From: Chamaecrista fasciculata
Lineage: Eukaryota; Streptophyta; Magnoliopsida; Fabales; Fabaceae
Assembly (NCBI GenBank): GCA_003254925.1
Contig: QANZ01029844.1
Span: 35,982 to 99,981, forward strand
DNA: 64,000 nucleotides
Direction of reading: 5' to 3'
Position 1 is the stretch's first letter. Every line of letters starts with the position of its first letter. This document shows, piece by piece, positions 24,935-35,801 of this stretch. A program made the translations under genes and the position numbers. The notes below the pieces were generated by a model that saw only the letters and a program-made list of their open reading frames with translations, had not been told where the DNA came from and did no database searches.

Positions 24935-25338
24935 CTCCCTCCGTCCTTTTTTATTTGCTTCATTGCAGAACTTTTTTTGTCCCTTTTTATCTGCTTTGTT
25001 ATGAAATCAAGAGGTCATCAATGAACTTTTTTACCATTTTATCCCTATTTAATATTATAGTCATAATGGACGATTTGACTTTTGGTAGAGAATTATTTTG
25101 GGGTTCTGTAGTAATCAATTGGGGTAGGTTTCATAAAAAAATTGTGAAAGTATTTAAATTAGTTGGAGAAATTTAATTTTTTAAATATGAGCATTAAATT
25201 GATGATATAATTAAGTCTAATTTAATAAGGGTAATATAGTCTTTGTATTTTAGATTTTACATTAACTTTAGTGATTTAATCATTATATTAATTTGTGTAC
25301 AACAACTTTAAAAAGCAGATAAAAAAGGATGGAGGGAG
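24935..25338. mobile_element. Stowaway-like MITE
   Basis: CTCCCTCCGTCCTTTTTT at the left is inverted at the right (AAAAAAGGATGGAGGGAG), and TA stands on both sides (24933-24934, 25339-25340). This terminus and TA duplication define Stowaway (Tc1/mariner-type) MITEs. At 404 bp it is on the long side. The open frame inside is not a gene. Confidence 0.85.
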
Positions 25339-25620
25339 TAATATAAAATGCACTGACCTCATATTGCAATTCCTTACGTTTCACCATTAAGTCATAATCC
25401 TAACATTCTCTGTGGAGAAATAACAATTTCTATATATGTTTTTCGATCATGTAATATTTAACTTGTGTAAGGCAAGAGAATCACATATCTTCGCATTATA
25501 CAGAGACTGACTTTAGGATTACGTACGGATATAAGTGCTTTAAATTAATTTTACATTTCTATTTCACAAGTAATCTTATATTAGAAATGATAACTAGCTA
25601 GCACTAGCAAGACTAGGAAC

Positions 25621-25697
25621 TATCATAGAGAAAGGATTAATCAGGAGAGTACGTCCATCATCATCATCATCATTATCATAGAGAAAGGATTAATCAG
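25621..25697. repeat. 24-bp direct repeat around a CAT microsatellite
   Basis: TATCATAGAGAAAGGATTAA plus TCAG occurs at 25621-25644 and again at 25674-25697, 53 bp apart, with a (CAT)n run between. It lies in the presumed 3' UTR of the minus-strand inhibitor gene and looks like a recent local duplication. Confidence 0.85.
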
Positions 25698-25745
25698 AGG
25701 GTTGAGATTGATGAGAGTGAGGAGGCATCACCGTTCCATTAATTC

Positions 25746-26348
25746 TTACGGCCTCGATCGGCTCAAACAGAGGCGATTGATCATGTAGAGCGCGTTGCTT
25801 GTGACTCTGGCCACTCGATTGATCTTCCGCTTGATCTTCCTAACCAAGTCGTCGTCATCGTCGCCGTCGCCGTCGCGGAGGTTCAAGCCGTCGAGACAGG
25901 TATCGTCGTCGGTCATGGCGGCGCTCACCCAGGTCTGAGCGTTGCTCATCTGCCACTGAAACGTGGCGGTTCGCAGGTGCTGCAACTCCTTCAGGCTTCG
26001 GCTGAGATTATCGACGGAGTCGGCGATCTGGTCGGCGCAGTCATGGAGAGCCGAATTTCGGGAGATTCGGTGGACGTCGACGGAGGAGAAATGTTTGTTG
26101 AGGAAGCGGGAGAGATGACGAGCGTGAGAGAGGCTAACATTGAGAGCGACTTGAGCGAGATCCTTGGGTGTATTGGCGGCTCCGGCGAAGGTGGATAGGG
26201 TTCGGAGACAGAGGTGTGGGTATCTCGCGTGGATGCACGATGAACGGACCAGATCTGAGGATGTGGTGGCGGAGGAGGAGGATAATGGACCTGGAGAGAT
26301 AAGGAAGACGAAGACGAAAACGAAGAGAATGAGAGGCATATTCTGCAT
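25746..26348 (-). CDS. plant invertase/pectin methylesterase inhibitor-domain protein
   Basis: A single-exon gene of 200 aa. Residues 1-27 (MQNMPLILFVFVFVFLISPG...) form a signal peptide, so the protein is secreted to the cell wall. The mature part has the four conserved cysteines of the PMEI fold: Cys38 and Cys47 (SSCIHARYPHLC) and Cys104 and Cys151 (ALHDC; TDDDTCLDG). Members form a four-helix bundle that blocks pectin methylesterase or acid invertase; which one cannot be told from sequence. The length fits free-standing inhibitors, not pro-PME enzymes. An acidic Asp run lies near residues 160-167. The start at 26348 was preferred over the in-frame ATG at 26432 because it begins directly with the signal peptide; the upstream 28 codons would displace it. 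A CT microsatellite lies just upstream in the leader. Confidence 0.9.
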   Translation of the reverse strand: MQNMPLILFVFVFVFLISPGPLSSSSATTSSDLVRSSCIHARYPHLCLRTLSTFAGAANTPKDLAQVALNVSLSHARHLSRFLNKHFSSVDVHRISRNSALHDCADQIADSVDNLSRSLKELQHLRTATFQWQMSNAQTWVSAAMTDDDTCLDGLNLRDGDGDDDDDLVRKIKRKINRVARVTSNALYMINRLCLSRSRP

Positions 26349-26410
26349 CGTTTTGATAGCAATCTGGAATTTGAAATCTGAAATCTGAAATGAATGGAAT
26401 GAAACGCAAA

Positions 26411-26428
26411 GAGAGAGAGAGAGAGAGG
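26411..26428. repeat. GA/CT microsatellite
   Basis: A (GA)n run within the presumed 5' leader of the minus-strand inhibitor gene, CT-rich in the transcript sense as is common in plant 5' UTRs. Confidence 0.9.
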
Positions 26429-26528
26429 ACACTGGTCACCGATGAAGTGAAGGAGTAAGTGAGAGTGTGAGAAGTGTGACTTTGTGATTTGTGGAGGCAG
26501 TGATTCAGTGTGAGATGTGACTTTTGAA

Positions 26529-26793
26529 TTCAGGTGTGCCCTACCACCTGTCCACCTCATCTACTTTCTTCCATACAATTCACATTATAAGAAGAGAAAA
26601 ATATATTTGATCAATTATATTGATTTTTTAATAATTGAAATATTTTGATTTAGAGATTAAATAATAAGTTTTTTTTATATAAATCACTCATAAATAATTA
26701 TAGAATTTACCTATTGAAATAATCTTTAAAAAAAAATACTGAATAAATAAAATCAAATATAGACAATAGTAATAAAGAATAATATATATAACC
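26529..26793. other. upstream region of the inhibitor gene
   Basis: AT-rich. A TATAAT-like motif on the minus strand at about 26585 could act as the promoter, about 240 bp from the start codon. Nothing else is seen. Confidence 0.35.
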
Positions 26794-26897
26794 AGGCTTA
26801 GTTGGTTTAGCGGTTAAGTTTACTATGTCAAGTGTCAAGGTTTGAATCATGCATATGATTAATCATTCACTTATCCGACTGGGATACCTTGGAAAAA
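26794..26897 (+). mobile_element. tRNA-derived SINE, internally deleted
   Basis: GGCTTAGTTGGTTTAGCGG fits a tRNA-like box A and AAGGTTTGAATC fits box B. The 3' part (GACTGGGATACCTTGGAA then A run) matches the tails of the SINE at 49853 and the fragment at 29578. The target duplication is not clear. Confidence 0.65.
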
Positions 26898-27294
26898 AAC
26901 AATATCAGAAGTAGACTGTCAATTTTCTTGAAATATAAAGAAAATCATATGGAAATGAGAGTGTGTATGTACTGGTAGCCCAATTGACAATGAGATGATG
27001 ACGTTGTCAAAGAAGTGTAGGTGGATTCCACCAACCTTTGCTCCTCTCATCACATGCATCTTCCACATAAAACAATGGGTTTTGCACGTTTAGTTATATT
27101 GAAAGAAGATGGAAAATAATTAAATCTGTGTTTTGTTTAAAAGATTAAACATTAGAATAAGAGTATTTGAGTTATATTATTTTGTCATAGCTAATTAAGT
27201 CTGTTTTACTTCTCGATCACAAGTCACAATCTATCTAATTAAATTGTTGTTTGTTCTTATTCTAATTTTGGTAAGCTATCTATTAGGCCTACTT

Positions 27295-27340
27295 AAATTA
27301 ACCCATCTTTTTCTACGAAAAAAAAAATTAACCCATCTTT
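27295..27340 (+). mobile_element. micro-retroinsertion, 16-bp target duplication
   Basis: AAATTAACCCATCTTT at 27295-27310 recurs exactly at 27325-27340. Only 14 bases lie between: TTCTACG plus seven A. Confidence 0.78.
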
Positions 27341-27499
27341 ATCTTTTATTCTGATTGTACTTTTTTTCTAAATTTGCCGCAACGGGATTTACAAGGAATG
27401 GCCTAATAGATAAGTTCGATGACCACAATAGAGCAGCTTCAGAATTATTAACAGATCAGCTTAATTAATTACCTATACGCATATATTTCCTGGGATCTT

Positions 27500-27680
27500 G
27501 TTGTTTGGATGGGTAAGTAAGTTTTTTTAAAAAAAAAAACAACAACAATAATAAATATTGAAGCTGATGTACTTATCGGGGTGTTGTTGTTTGGATGGGT
27601 ACGTAAGATTCTTTTAAAAACTAATAATTCTAATAATAATACTGAAGCTAATGGCCCAAAAAAAAAATATTGAAGCTGAT
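27500..27680. repeat. tandem duplication, about 95-bp unit
   Basis: Two diverged units each hold TGTTGTTTGGATGGGTA, a T/A-rich middle and AATATTGAAGCTGATG-type sequence. At the right edge GGCCC plus an A run sits between two variants of AATA(C/T)TGAAGCT(A/G)AT and may be another micro-insertion. Confidence 0.65.
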
Positions 27681-29248
27681 ATATTTTCACTGTATGATGG
27701 TCGATGGATTTAGACAAATCAATGAGTCATGCTGACATATTGTGCATCATACAGTAATATACTAATGGCACCAAAATTCCCACAATATAATCTCCTCACT
27801 TTCAACTATTCATACTTGTACAAATAATTAACAAGTTGATACTTGATACATGCATTAATTGCAACACTGAAAATATAGTTTTGAAGGTACGTACACATGA
27901 ATTTGATTATATCTTGATAAGGAGAGAAGGACGACCTCTTAAAAGTTAATTCAAACAAAGTTATAATTATTGCACAAGAAAATGTTGCCAATTGTACCGG
28001 ATCGGATGTGTAGATTGGGGAAAATACAGATTAACTATTGTGTTAGGTCAATATTAATGATCAATAATATATAATTAAGCGCGCTTGCGTCATATATATA
28101 TATATATAAGATAATTATCCCTTTTTAATCCCAGATCAATGGAAGCAATTATTAATTCATTATAAACTTTTTTTGTGCGTCGAAGTATATATACCATCAG
28201 ATCTGTGGTCGGTAAATCGGTAATTAACAAAATTAGAAAGAACATGCAATATATAGAGAAAAGATAACCATGCAGTAAATTGGTTCTACTATTATTGTAC
28301 CTACAATGAATGTGTGGCCCAATGGTCACGTGAAACCTGCAATACTAATAGGAATTTGGAACCCATACCCATAATCCATGCCCATGCATGATATATATAT
28401 ATATATATATATATATAACTCAATATTAGTAATGATCAACTTCACATATATAAATAATATTTAATAAATCAAAATTACTTCAACATATGTATTGCTGGTG
28501 GTGGGGTCATAAAATGAGAGGGTGAGAATAATGGATGGATTAGTGGGAACAAAGTCTGTAAAGGCATGCATGATGATTTATATGATGCAGCTGCATACAT
28601 ATATATTCATGGATCAATAATGGAGATGGGTGGATTTTAATTTAATGTCGTATTGATGATGGATGTGAGAGAAGCTTTATCATAAGAGCCACACAAACAA
28701 TAACACATTTGCCTCAAACTCAGGAATTCAACATCTATCTGTCTCCAACTTGATGATCAGTCTTGTCCTTTGCGGTCAATTAATACAATTGCCATCCACC
28801 TCTAATATGGCTTTTCCACCATTTAGAACAGACATATATATGTACTTGGAACATTAATTCACATGTTAAATCATATCTTTGGTTATTTTGGTGGAATAAT
28901 TTTGTTGTTCTTGTGGTCTTACCTTATTATAATGAGATTAAATTTTGCCTACACTATTAAAAATAGATAGATAAAAAATATTGCATTGTTAATATACATG
29001 GACAACTTTCTCTACCGATAAAAAAAACACCTATTTCCATTTTATAATATAATAGGCGAATGATATATTAATTAAGTCAAAACAGATTTAGTTGAAAATA
29101 AAATATGCATTTCATTGTATGGAAGGTACTGGAGTTATACAAGTAAACAAAATGGCAAGATTTATAATACAACAAATTAGGATAAGCTTATTTTTCTACA
29201 AGAAAATCAAATAATAGGAAAAACAAATAAACAAGAAATAGTAAACAT

Positions 29249-29295
29249 AATTTATATTAATGGCCAAAAAAAAAAAACTAAGCACAATTTATATT
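29249..29295 (+). mobile_element. micro-retroinsertion AATGGCC + A run
   Basis: AATTTATATT at 29249-29258 recurs at 29286-29295. The 27-base insert is AATGGCC, twelve A, then CTAAGCAC. It has the same GGCC-plus-A core as the 5761 insertion. Confidence 0.65.
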
Positions 29296-29560
29296 CCAAA
29301 CGTTGACCCAAAAGGATCAAACAAATGATATGGAAGGTGGTAGACTGGTGGATCGATCCATCAGGGTATGGATTAGTTCAATAAAATAGAACAAATATTG
29401 GGCCTTCTCAGCTTAGCCCATACATAAACCAATATTGGGCTCGCTGCTTTAACCCAGAAAAAAAATATGACATCCACTTTAACTTACAATGGGCTTTCTA
29501 TCTTTAGGTTTTGCGTTGGTGTTTAAGCCGAATAAAAATTACAAAAACAAAATATGTACA

Positions 29561-29650
29561 AATTATTGTTGGATTTTTTTTTTGGTTGTCCAAGGTATCC
29601 CAGCTCCATGAGCTGAAGACTAATCCTCAAAGGAATTATTGTTGGATTTT
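29561..29650 (-). mobile_element. 5'-truncated SINE, 56 bp, 17-bp target duplication
   Basis: AATTATTGTTGGATTTT at 29561-29577 recurs exactly at 29634-29650. The insert (29578-29633), read on the minus strand, is the 3' end of the SINE family seen at 49853: AGGATTAGTC...AGCTGGGATACCTTGG, then an A tail. Confidence 0.85.
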
Positions 29651-29651
29651 A

Positions 29652-29706
29652 AACAAAGACATATACTTTTTTTTTTTTTTTTTGGTACAACAAAGACATA
29701 TACTTT
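29652..29706 (-). mobile_element. micro-retroinsertion, 18-bp target duplication
   Basis: AACAAAGACATATACTTT at 29652-29669 recurs exactly at 29689-29706. The 19-base insert is fourteen T plus GGTAC, i.e. GTACC plus an A tail on the minus strand. It abuts the truncated SINE to the left. Confidence 0.85.
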
Positions 29707-32700
29707 GTTGACATGAATATTTTATATTATTGGCTCTTTTATTCTTATTCTTAGGCGCATTAACTGTAATGATATACACTTAATGATAAGGTGCTCTTAG
29801 ATTTATCCATTATCCTATATTTAAAGTGCTAGAACTATTTACTATTTAGTTCATAATTGTATTCAATATATAAATCCTTTCAAGTGGTAGAAGTAGTTGG
29901 TTGCTTCTTTCCTTCCACTTGTTTATTATCTCTGGGTAGGCATAAGCAGATTAAGCTCCCTTTTCTACTATTTCCACTGTTTCACGCTGTACAATGAATG
30001 AACCCAAAGTTCATTACGCAATTGGTAGCAAAATGGTACACTTGTTATTAGGAATTCGTATATATAGTATTTGATCAACGTGTAATACAGTATATTTTTA
30101 AGATTTTATGCGTAAAAGAGATAACTTTTTTTACGCAACAAATATACTATTAATAATATCACCATGCACGAATTGAAGTACTACATACATCACATCTAAT
30201 TTTCAGTTGGAAGCTGCAAGTAGAATCCACTTTGATCAAATCTTCAGTGTTTATTGTATTGAAATAACAAGTAAATGATTTCATTTTAAAATATCGACAT
30301 AAATATATTATTTTATTGAAAGAGAAATAAAACCCTAATTAAAGTATTATACATAAATTTGCGGCATAGAGATTAGAAGGAAAGAAAGAATGTGCGCGGG
30401 AGTAATTAATGTTGATAATATATACTAATCAAAAATATTTGTGATGGTGGAAGAATCAGCCATACTTCTCATATAACCTCGTCATCAATTTATTGAAGGA
30501 TCAAACCAGGAATATTCTAAGATATCAACAGGAATTAGTATATAAAATATTAAGTATACACATTCATTTGCGTGGATATTATATATTCAAACTTCAAAGT
30601 AAAACAGCAGTTACCTCCAGTTGTTAGCCTTACGCATGAAGTGATATCATCGATCTGATTAAATAATTAAATATGTATATATTAATTTATATATTTTAAG
30701 TTTTTGTTTTTTCATTAAAATAAGTACTGGGGAGAATAAAAATAGTGATTTTTTTTTTCGCAAAGTTAACAAAACTTCTAAAATTATGTCTATTATTTTT
30801 TATTATAATATTAATAAAATTTATAATTTGTTTATATTCATGTCCACCTTTATTTACATATGGGAAGTCTACAAAAATATATCAATAAAAATAAATTTAT
30901 TTAAGGACGTGGACATGCTTGACTGAGCTAGCTGCTCGCTTGTATTATTTGTCACTACCAAACCATAAAATAATTAAAATGGCTCAGAAAGCAATAGGTG
31001 TTTTTTTAATGAACAAGAATAAGATATATATATATATATATATATTATTGACTTGATTCTGGGATCAAATGCAAAGCCATATATTAAAATCAATCCTCAT
31101 TGGCTCATCCTATCAAGTACGAACCACATTACCTCTCTCTCAAGAAAAAAATCTCACATATCATTTTTCATTATTTCCTGGTTGATATCGTTGGATTTGT
31201 CTTCTTCATCCTTCTTTCCTGATTCTGATTTTGATTTTGGTTTTATTTAATTTTATTATCATTATTTTTGTGAACCATACATAATTGATTCCCTCGACAT
31301 TGAAAGATGAGCAACTTCGAGATTCCACTGGCATATAAATCACGGAATGGTGACAAATTAAGAACAACAGCAAGTTGCGATGCATGTTGTAAACAAAATA
31401 AGAGTTTTTACAGATTTGATATAAGATTTAACAATAAATATACGTGACAATTTTATTTATACGATTAATCATAGTGAAAAATAAAAGTTATTTGTATGTA
31501 TATATGATAAAAAAAAATATAAATAAAATTTATAGTTTAACAATTTTTTAATAAAAATATAAATAAAAGTATCTTTTTGGTTTTAAAACTTTATATTAAC
31601 TTTTTAATTTTATTCTCAAATTTTTATATCAGCCAATTTTATCTTTAAAGTACCTTATTTTGATTTTATGAACGACAAATTTTACATGACATGTAATATA
31701 AAAATATTTTAAAAAATAAATCTTAATTCATGTTAAAAATTACAATAGAATCTGTTATTAATTTATTAAGTAAAAATAGATAAATAATAAAATCTATCAA
31801 AATTTAAAATTTTTTAGACAAATTGATAATAAATAAATTTTTAAGACGAAATTAAAAAATTAATGTAAAATTTAAAAATGAAAAGTATATTTTTCTAAAA
31901 ATGATATAAATAACTTTATGTACATTTCTTTTAAACTTTCTGTCATATTGTATAAAAAGACATATTTAATGCGTTTGTATTTATTATATATTAGTATTCT
32001 GTTTTGGATGATATTCTTTTTTTTTCCCCTTTGAAATGATCACATTGATGACACATATCATGTGGATTAATATTTCGTTACACGTAGGGAGGAATAAAAT
32101 AAAAATTGTAGGCGCTCATCCTTGAACAGTACATTAGCTAGAAAAGAGGCAGAAACACTGCCTAAGTGCCTACGTTATTTTTGTTATGCGCAAACATCAA
32201 ATTATCAGTGGAGAATTTCAAGCTGACCAATCATATAAATTCATGATTAGGTTGCTAGCTAGATATAGATAAAATATTAATATCACATATTCACGTGTCA
32301 ACATGTTACGTGACGATTGACGAACCTTACTTCACATTTTCGTCAACTTCAATCCTATCAACTTTTAACTCATTTCTCTCTTTTTTTTGTTCTTTGTAAC
32401 TATTAATATAAATACTTAAATAAGATAAGAAATCAAATGGTGAAGAACAATTATTGGCCTAATGGCATATTCTACAATCATGTTGAGAATATTACCTAAT
32501 TGCACCCTAGCCTCTCTTCATTCTTCAACACCTATATTGCTAAATTTTCAGCCTTTAATTAAACATTGTACTATAGTGTTTTGAATTAAATGGAGTCTGT
32601 CAGAATAAAAATGAAACCATCATTGTTGAAAAGATCGAAAAGCTACCACCGTCCACTACTATATATTACAAATTATATATGACAACGACGCACACAATAC

Positions 32701-33142
32701 AGCCACACTCTATCTTCAACACTCACTAGAGCATGTGGACACTCCCTCCTTCTCTTTCACATTTTGGCTTCTGAATCAGATAATAATAAGAGCATCGATC
32801 TTCCATTAGTTTACATTAGAATTTGGGTACTTTATTGAGAACTAAATTTTCTCCACCATGACCAATTTTGGCACATTTTACAACACCCATTCATGTCTCA
32901 TCATCATCGATCTAAAGATGCTTGATGAGAAGAACGATTGGATTAACTATATCGTCTACGATAAGGTAGAGAGATCAAAAAGCGTACGCAAAGCTGGAAA
33001 GATTTGCGTTTAAAATTGGGGTTCAATAGTACGAGCTAGTTAAGTAACCCCTGAAAGTAATAGCATATATACAAGTTCATCAAAATCTAAATTGATGTCT
33101 CTTATATTCGATTTCTTGATCCAAATTCATCACTATTTTCAA
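29707..33142. other. gene-free AT-rich region
   Basis: About 3.4 kb with no convincing gene on either strand. TA microsatellite at 31026-31045. The last few hundred bases should hold the 3' UTR of the minus-strand membrane-protein gene. Confidence 0.5.
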
Positions 33143-33724
33143 CTACCACGCCAATACCATACAGCTTGAGCTGTATCTCGATACTTTTCCCACACTACCG
33201 TCAAATCCACCGTCCCATAATCTCACGACGTTACCGTTAAGCTCCGTTAAATCCTGGTACTTGTACCACGCATTTTCTCCCCTTTTCATCCTCAACAAAT
33301 TTTCCCAACTCTCCCACCACTCCGATTTGCAATAACCGCCGTCACACTCCTCCGTTTCCGTCACCGTCGCCGTCAACTCCTCGTCGTCCTCGTAGTACAC
33401 CGTAAACTTCCCCTTCGTCTTTCCGTCAACTTCGCCGGCGTCCTCCGCCGCCGGCCGGGAAGTCCCCGGCGCCTCAAGTGGGACAAATGGCTGCGGTGGT
33501 CTCTGTGGCTCCGTCGACGGAGACTCGTTGAAGGAGGAAGTCTCCGGTGGCGGCGGCGACGGCGACGGCGGAGGAGGTAAATGAGATTTGGCGCGAATCT
33601 TCCAGACGCTGAGGGCGGCGGTGAGAAGGGCGAGGCAAGCCCAGAAGTTGTTGAGGAGGGTGGAGAGTCCGAAGGTGGCGTAATTGAAAGCGAGGGCTTC
33701 GAGGGGAGAATCGATGGTGTTCAT
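33143..33724 (-). CDS. single-pass membrane protein of unknown function
   Basis: An intronless frame of 193 aa. Residues about 14-41 (NYATFGLSTLLNNFWACLA... to VWKI) form one hydrophobic membrane segment. A proline-rich linker follows (50-60), then KFTVYYEDDEE (106-116), a Cys pair in EECDGGYCKSEWW, and a tryptophan-rich C-terminal part with NVVRLWDGGFD. Similar proteins occur in other dicots to my recollection, but none has a function I can state. The start at 33724 was preferred to the in-frame ATG at 33859 because MNTIDSPLEAL begins the conserved-looking part, while the upstream codons overlap leader sequence. A TATA box lies about 170 bp upstream. GC-rich relative to its surroundings, as expected for a real gene. 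Confidence 0.78.
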   Translation of the reverse strand: MNTIDSPLEALAFNYATFGLSTLLNNFWACLALLTAALSVWKIRAKSHLPPPPSPSPPPPETSSFNESPSTEPQRPPQPFVPLEAPGTSRPAAEDAGEVDGKTKGKFTVYYEDDEELTATVTETEECDGGYCKSEWWESWENLLRMKRGENAWYKYQDLTELNGNVVRLWDGGFDGSVGKVSRYSSSCMVLAW

Positions 33725-33893
33725 GGTTGGATTTTGGGAGGGAAATTGCAATGGGAAGAAGAAGAGAGGAATGAAAGTGAAGATAAAAAGGAAGGGGGAA
33801 GAAGAGAGAGATATATGAGGACAAGCATGAAGCATCTGAAAGAAGATGCTTAGAATCAAGAGCCAAGATGCTTATGGCTAAGGTAGATCCGGA

Positions 33894-33900
33894 TTTTATA
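33894..33900 (-). promoter_or_regulatory. TATA box of the membrane-protein gene
   Basis: GGGTATAAAATCC on the minus strand, 170 bp upstream of the chosen start codon. Confidence 0.6.
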
Positions 33901-34001
33901 CCCGGTGTGATGTTTTCGACACGTGTATGGCTCACAATTACTCTCACCTTCCTCCTCCACACTCCACACCCCTCAATCACCTAATCAACTCTACGGCGGG
34001 G

Positions 34002-34202
34002 GAATGGATTCTCTAGAGTTCATTTTTCTATATATTTTTTTTAGAGTATGAGAAATAAAGAAAGAAAAAAAAAGAGAGAAGAAGAGAAAATATGATTTTA
34101 CATATTTTTATTTTATGAATTTCATATTTTCTATCTCTTCTTCCTTTCTCTCTCTAACTTTAAGAAATGTACAGAAAATAACTCTAGATGATTCAATCCT
34201 GA
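34002..34202. mobile_element. foldback MITE upstream of the membrane-protein gene
   Basis: The left part (GGATTCTCTAGAGTTC... with purine-rich AAGAAAG/GAGAAGAAGAG) is the inverse of the right part (CTCTTCTTCCTTTC...ACTCTAGATGATTC). The arms are about 85 bp and mostly AG/CT-rich. It begins about 100 bp beyond the TATA box, so it could affect expression. Confidence 0.65.
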
Positions 34203-34204
34203 GT

Positions 34205-34519
34205 AGTGAATAGTGACACAGACATGGACATACAATATGTCAAATTCTTAAAATTACATGACACAAACACGACATATATTTATATATATATAAATAATTA
34301 AAAATTCATAAATTTTGATGAAAACTTTAAAAATTATAATATCTATTCATAATATATGTCATATGTGTTATTATTTTATATTGTAAATCATATTAAAATA
34401 AAAATTAATTTTATTTTAAAATTGATGAATATATATCGGGTGGATATTTCGTATAGATGTCAAACACGAACATATATATTACACAATAACACACCCTCAA
34501 AATTAAGAAACCATGCTTC
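34205..34519 (+). mobile_element. MITE of the GAAGCATGGACAC family, copy 2
   Basis: Aligns over most of its length with 43703-44034 (AGTGACACAGACATGGAC, CATATATTTATATATATA, CATAATATATGTCATAT) and ends CCATGCTTC. The left terminus is lost. Confidence 0.7.
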
Positions 34520-35158
34520 ATAGCTCTCCATTATACTCTATATATGAGATTAGATATAAAACTTAAGGTTGGATATGGGCCTTCTATACATGTACAATAT
34601 AATATTGATATATATATATATAACAAAGTTAAAACTTAATTTTGATCTTTTTTATATGTATGAGTTTGATCATACTTTTTTTAAACACGATGAGATTGCA
34701 ACATATATAATTTTGATCCTTTTATATATCTCATTTATATATAATCAAAATGAGATTGCAACATATATAACAATTATTTAGTTAAGTATTAAGAATGAAC
34801 AATTGAATATTTAAAAATCATAAAAAATAGGAAAAAAAAATTAGATATATTAAATTACAAATTTAAGTAAATTATTGGAACACAATAATTTAGTTTTCCT
34901 TAAACTATATATGACACAATTTTATTATACCTCTAAATTAATGTTTGATTGTAAAAATTACATTTTCTTTCCTGGGGTTGGGAAATTTAAAATTAATATC
35001 TTAGTTTGAAAGAATAAAATATTTTATTATAGCAGCCGATTTAATTTAAAAGAAAGAAACAAACATGGCCACTCCGGGAAAGGGGATAATTACATTACAC
35101 GAATATGTATTTAATATTTAATTAAAAGGAAAAGAAGGGAAGTCAGAGTAAACCAAGT
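34520..35158. other. gene-free AT-rich stretch
   Basis: GAGATTGCAACATATATAA is repeated at about 34691 and 34751. The open frame 34569-34781 is low-complexity and not supported as a gene. Confidence 0.5.
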
Positions 35159-35801
35159 GGGATCCCCTAGAGTACTTTAGGATGAAGTGGGGAGAGAGAT
35201 AGAAACAATGGTAGAAAGAGAAAGTATAAGTGGAACCTACTTCTCTCTCGAGGAAGGATCCACTAAAGTGAGTTTAGCGCCATTTTGTCTAAAGTGGCCT
35301 GCAGTGTGAAAGTATAGCCATTAGATTAATCTTGAGCCGTTTATAATATGCCATGTCATCTAAGGTCCTTTAAGTGAATCTTTGCGTATTGAGTTTGCTT
35401 GAGGCGGTTTCGCTTGAGGCTAAGAACTCGAAGATGGGTTAGAGAAGTTAAGGGATGGAATGAGCCTTGGAGATTGAGGTTTTCGAGAACGAGCCGCGAG
35501 ACTCGGTTATGGAGGCAAGAGGCGAAGATGTGGTTTCTCGTTGGAAGAGATAAAATTGAAACGCACGTTTTGAATTTGTTCTTTGTTTGAGTCAAAATCA
35601 GTACGCAGAGTTTCACTTAAGGCCCATAGATGACGTGGCATATTATAAACGGCTCCAGATTAATCTAATGCCTATACTTTCACACTGCAGGTCACTTTAG
35701 ACAAAATGGCGCCAAACTCACTTTACTGGATCCTTCCTCTTCTCTCTCTACTTGTTTCTATCTCTCTTCTCACTTCACCCCTAGAGTACTCTAGGAGATC
35801 C
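35159..35801. mobile_element. long-TIR element carrying an LRR-kinase fragment
   Basis: Arms of about 200-230 bp (35159-35386 and 35602-35801) are inverted copies at about 85-90%: CCTAGAGTACT, GAGAGATAGAAACAA, GGATCCA(C/G)TAAAGTGAGTTT, GCCATTTTGTCTAAAGTG, TATAATATGCCA. The centre (about 215 bp) is host-derived coding sequence on the minus strand. Long arms plus a captured gene piece are typical of Pack-MULEs, but no matching 9-bp duplication was found. Confidence 0.75.
35401..35520 (-). pseudogene. captured fragment of an LRR receptor-like kinase
   Basis: On the minus strand the frame reads SCLHNRVSRLVLENLNLQGS and on to LTHLRVLSLKRNRL. This is the end of the N-terminal cap and the first leucine-rich repeat of a plant LRR receptor-like kinase. 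The sequence changes to transposon arm right after. No kinase domain or signal peptide remains. Confidence 0.75.

Larger units (their letters stand above)
26898..29248. other. gene-free region with small duplications
   Basis: No supported gene. Small features are listed separately: a micro-retroinsertion at 27295 and a tandem duplication at 27500. AT dinucleotide repeats lie at 28092-28109 and 28390-28417. Confidence 0.5.

Noticed and set aside
25977..26560. Several open frames on both strands over the inhibitor gene
   Set aside because: Shadows of the GC-rich PMEI-like coding sequence; only one frame has a signal peptide and the conserved cysteines.
33474..33980. 168-codon minus-strand frame overlapping the membrane-protein gene
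   Set aside because: An alternative frame of the same GC-rich sequence with no family signal; the chosen frame has the membrane segment and the conserved-looking C-terminus.
35399..35590. Arg-rich plus-strand open frame
   Set aside because: Antisense of the captured LRR fragment.
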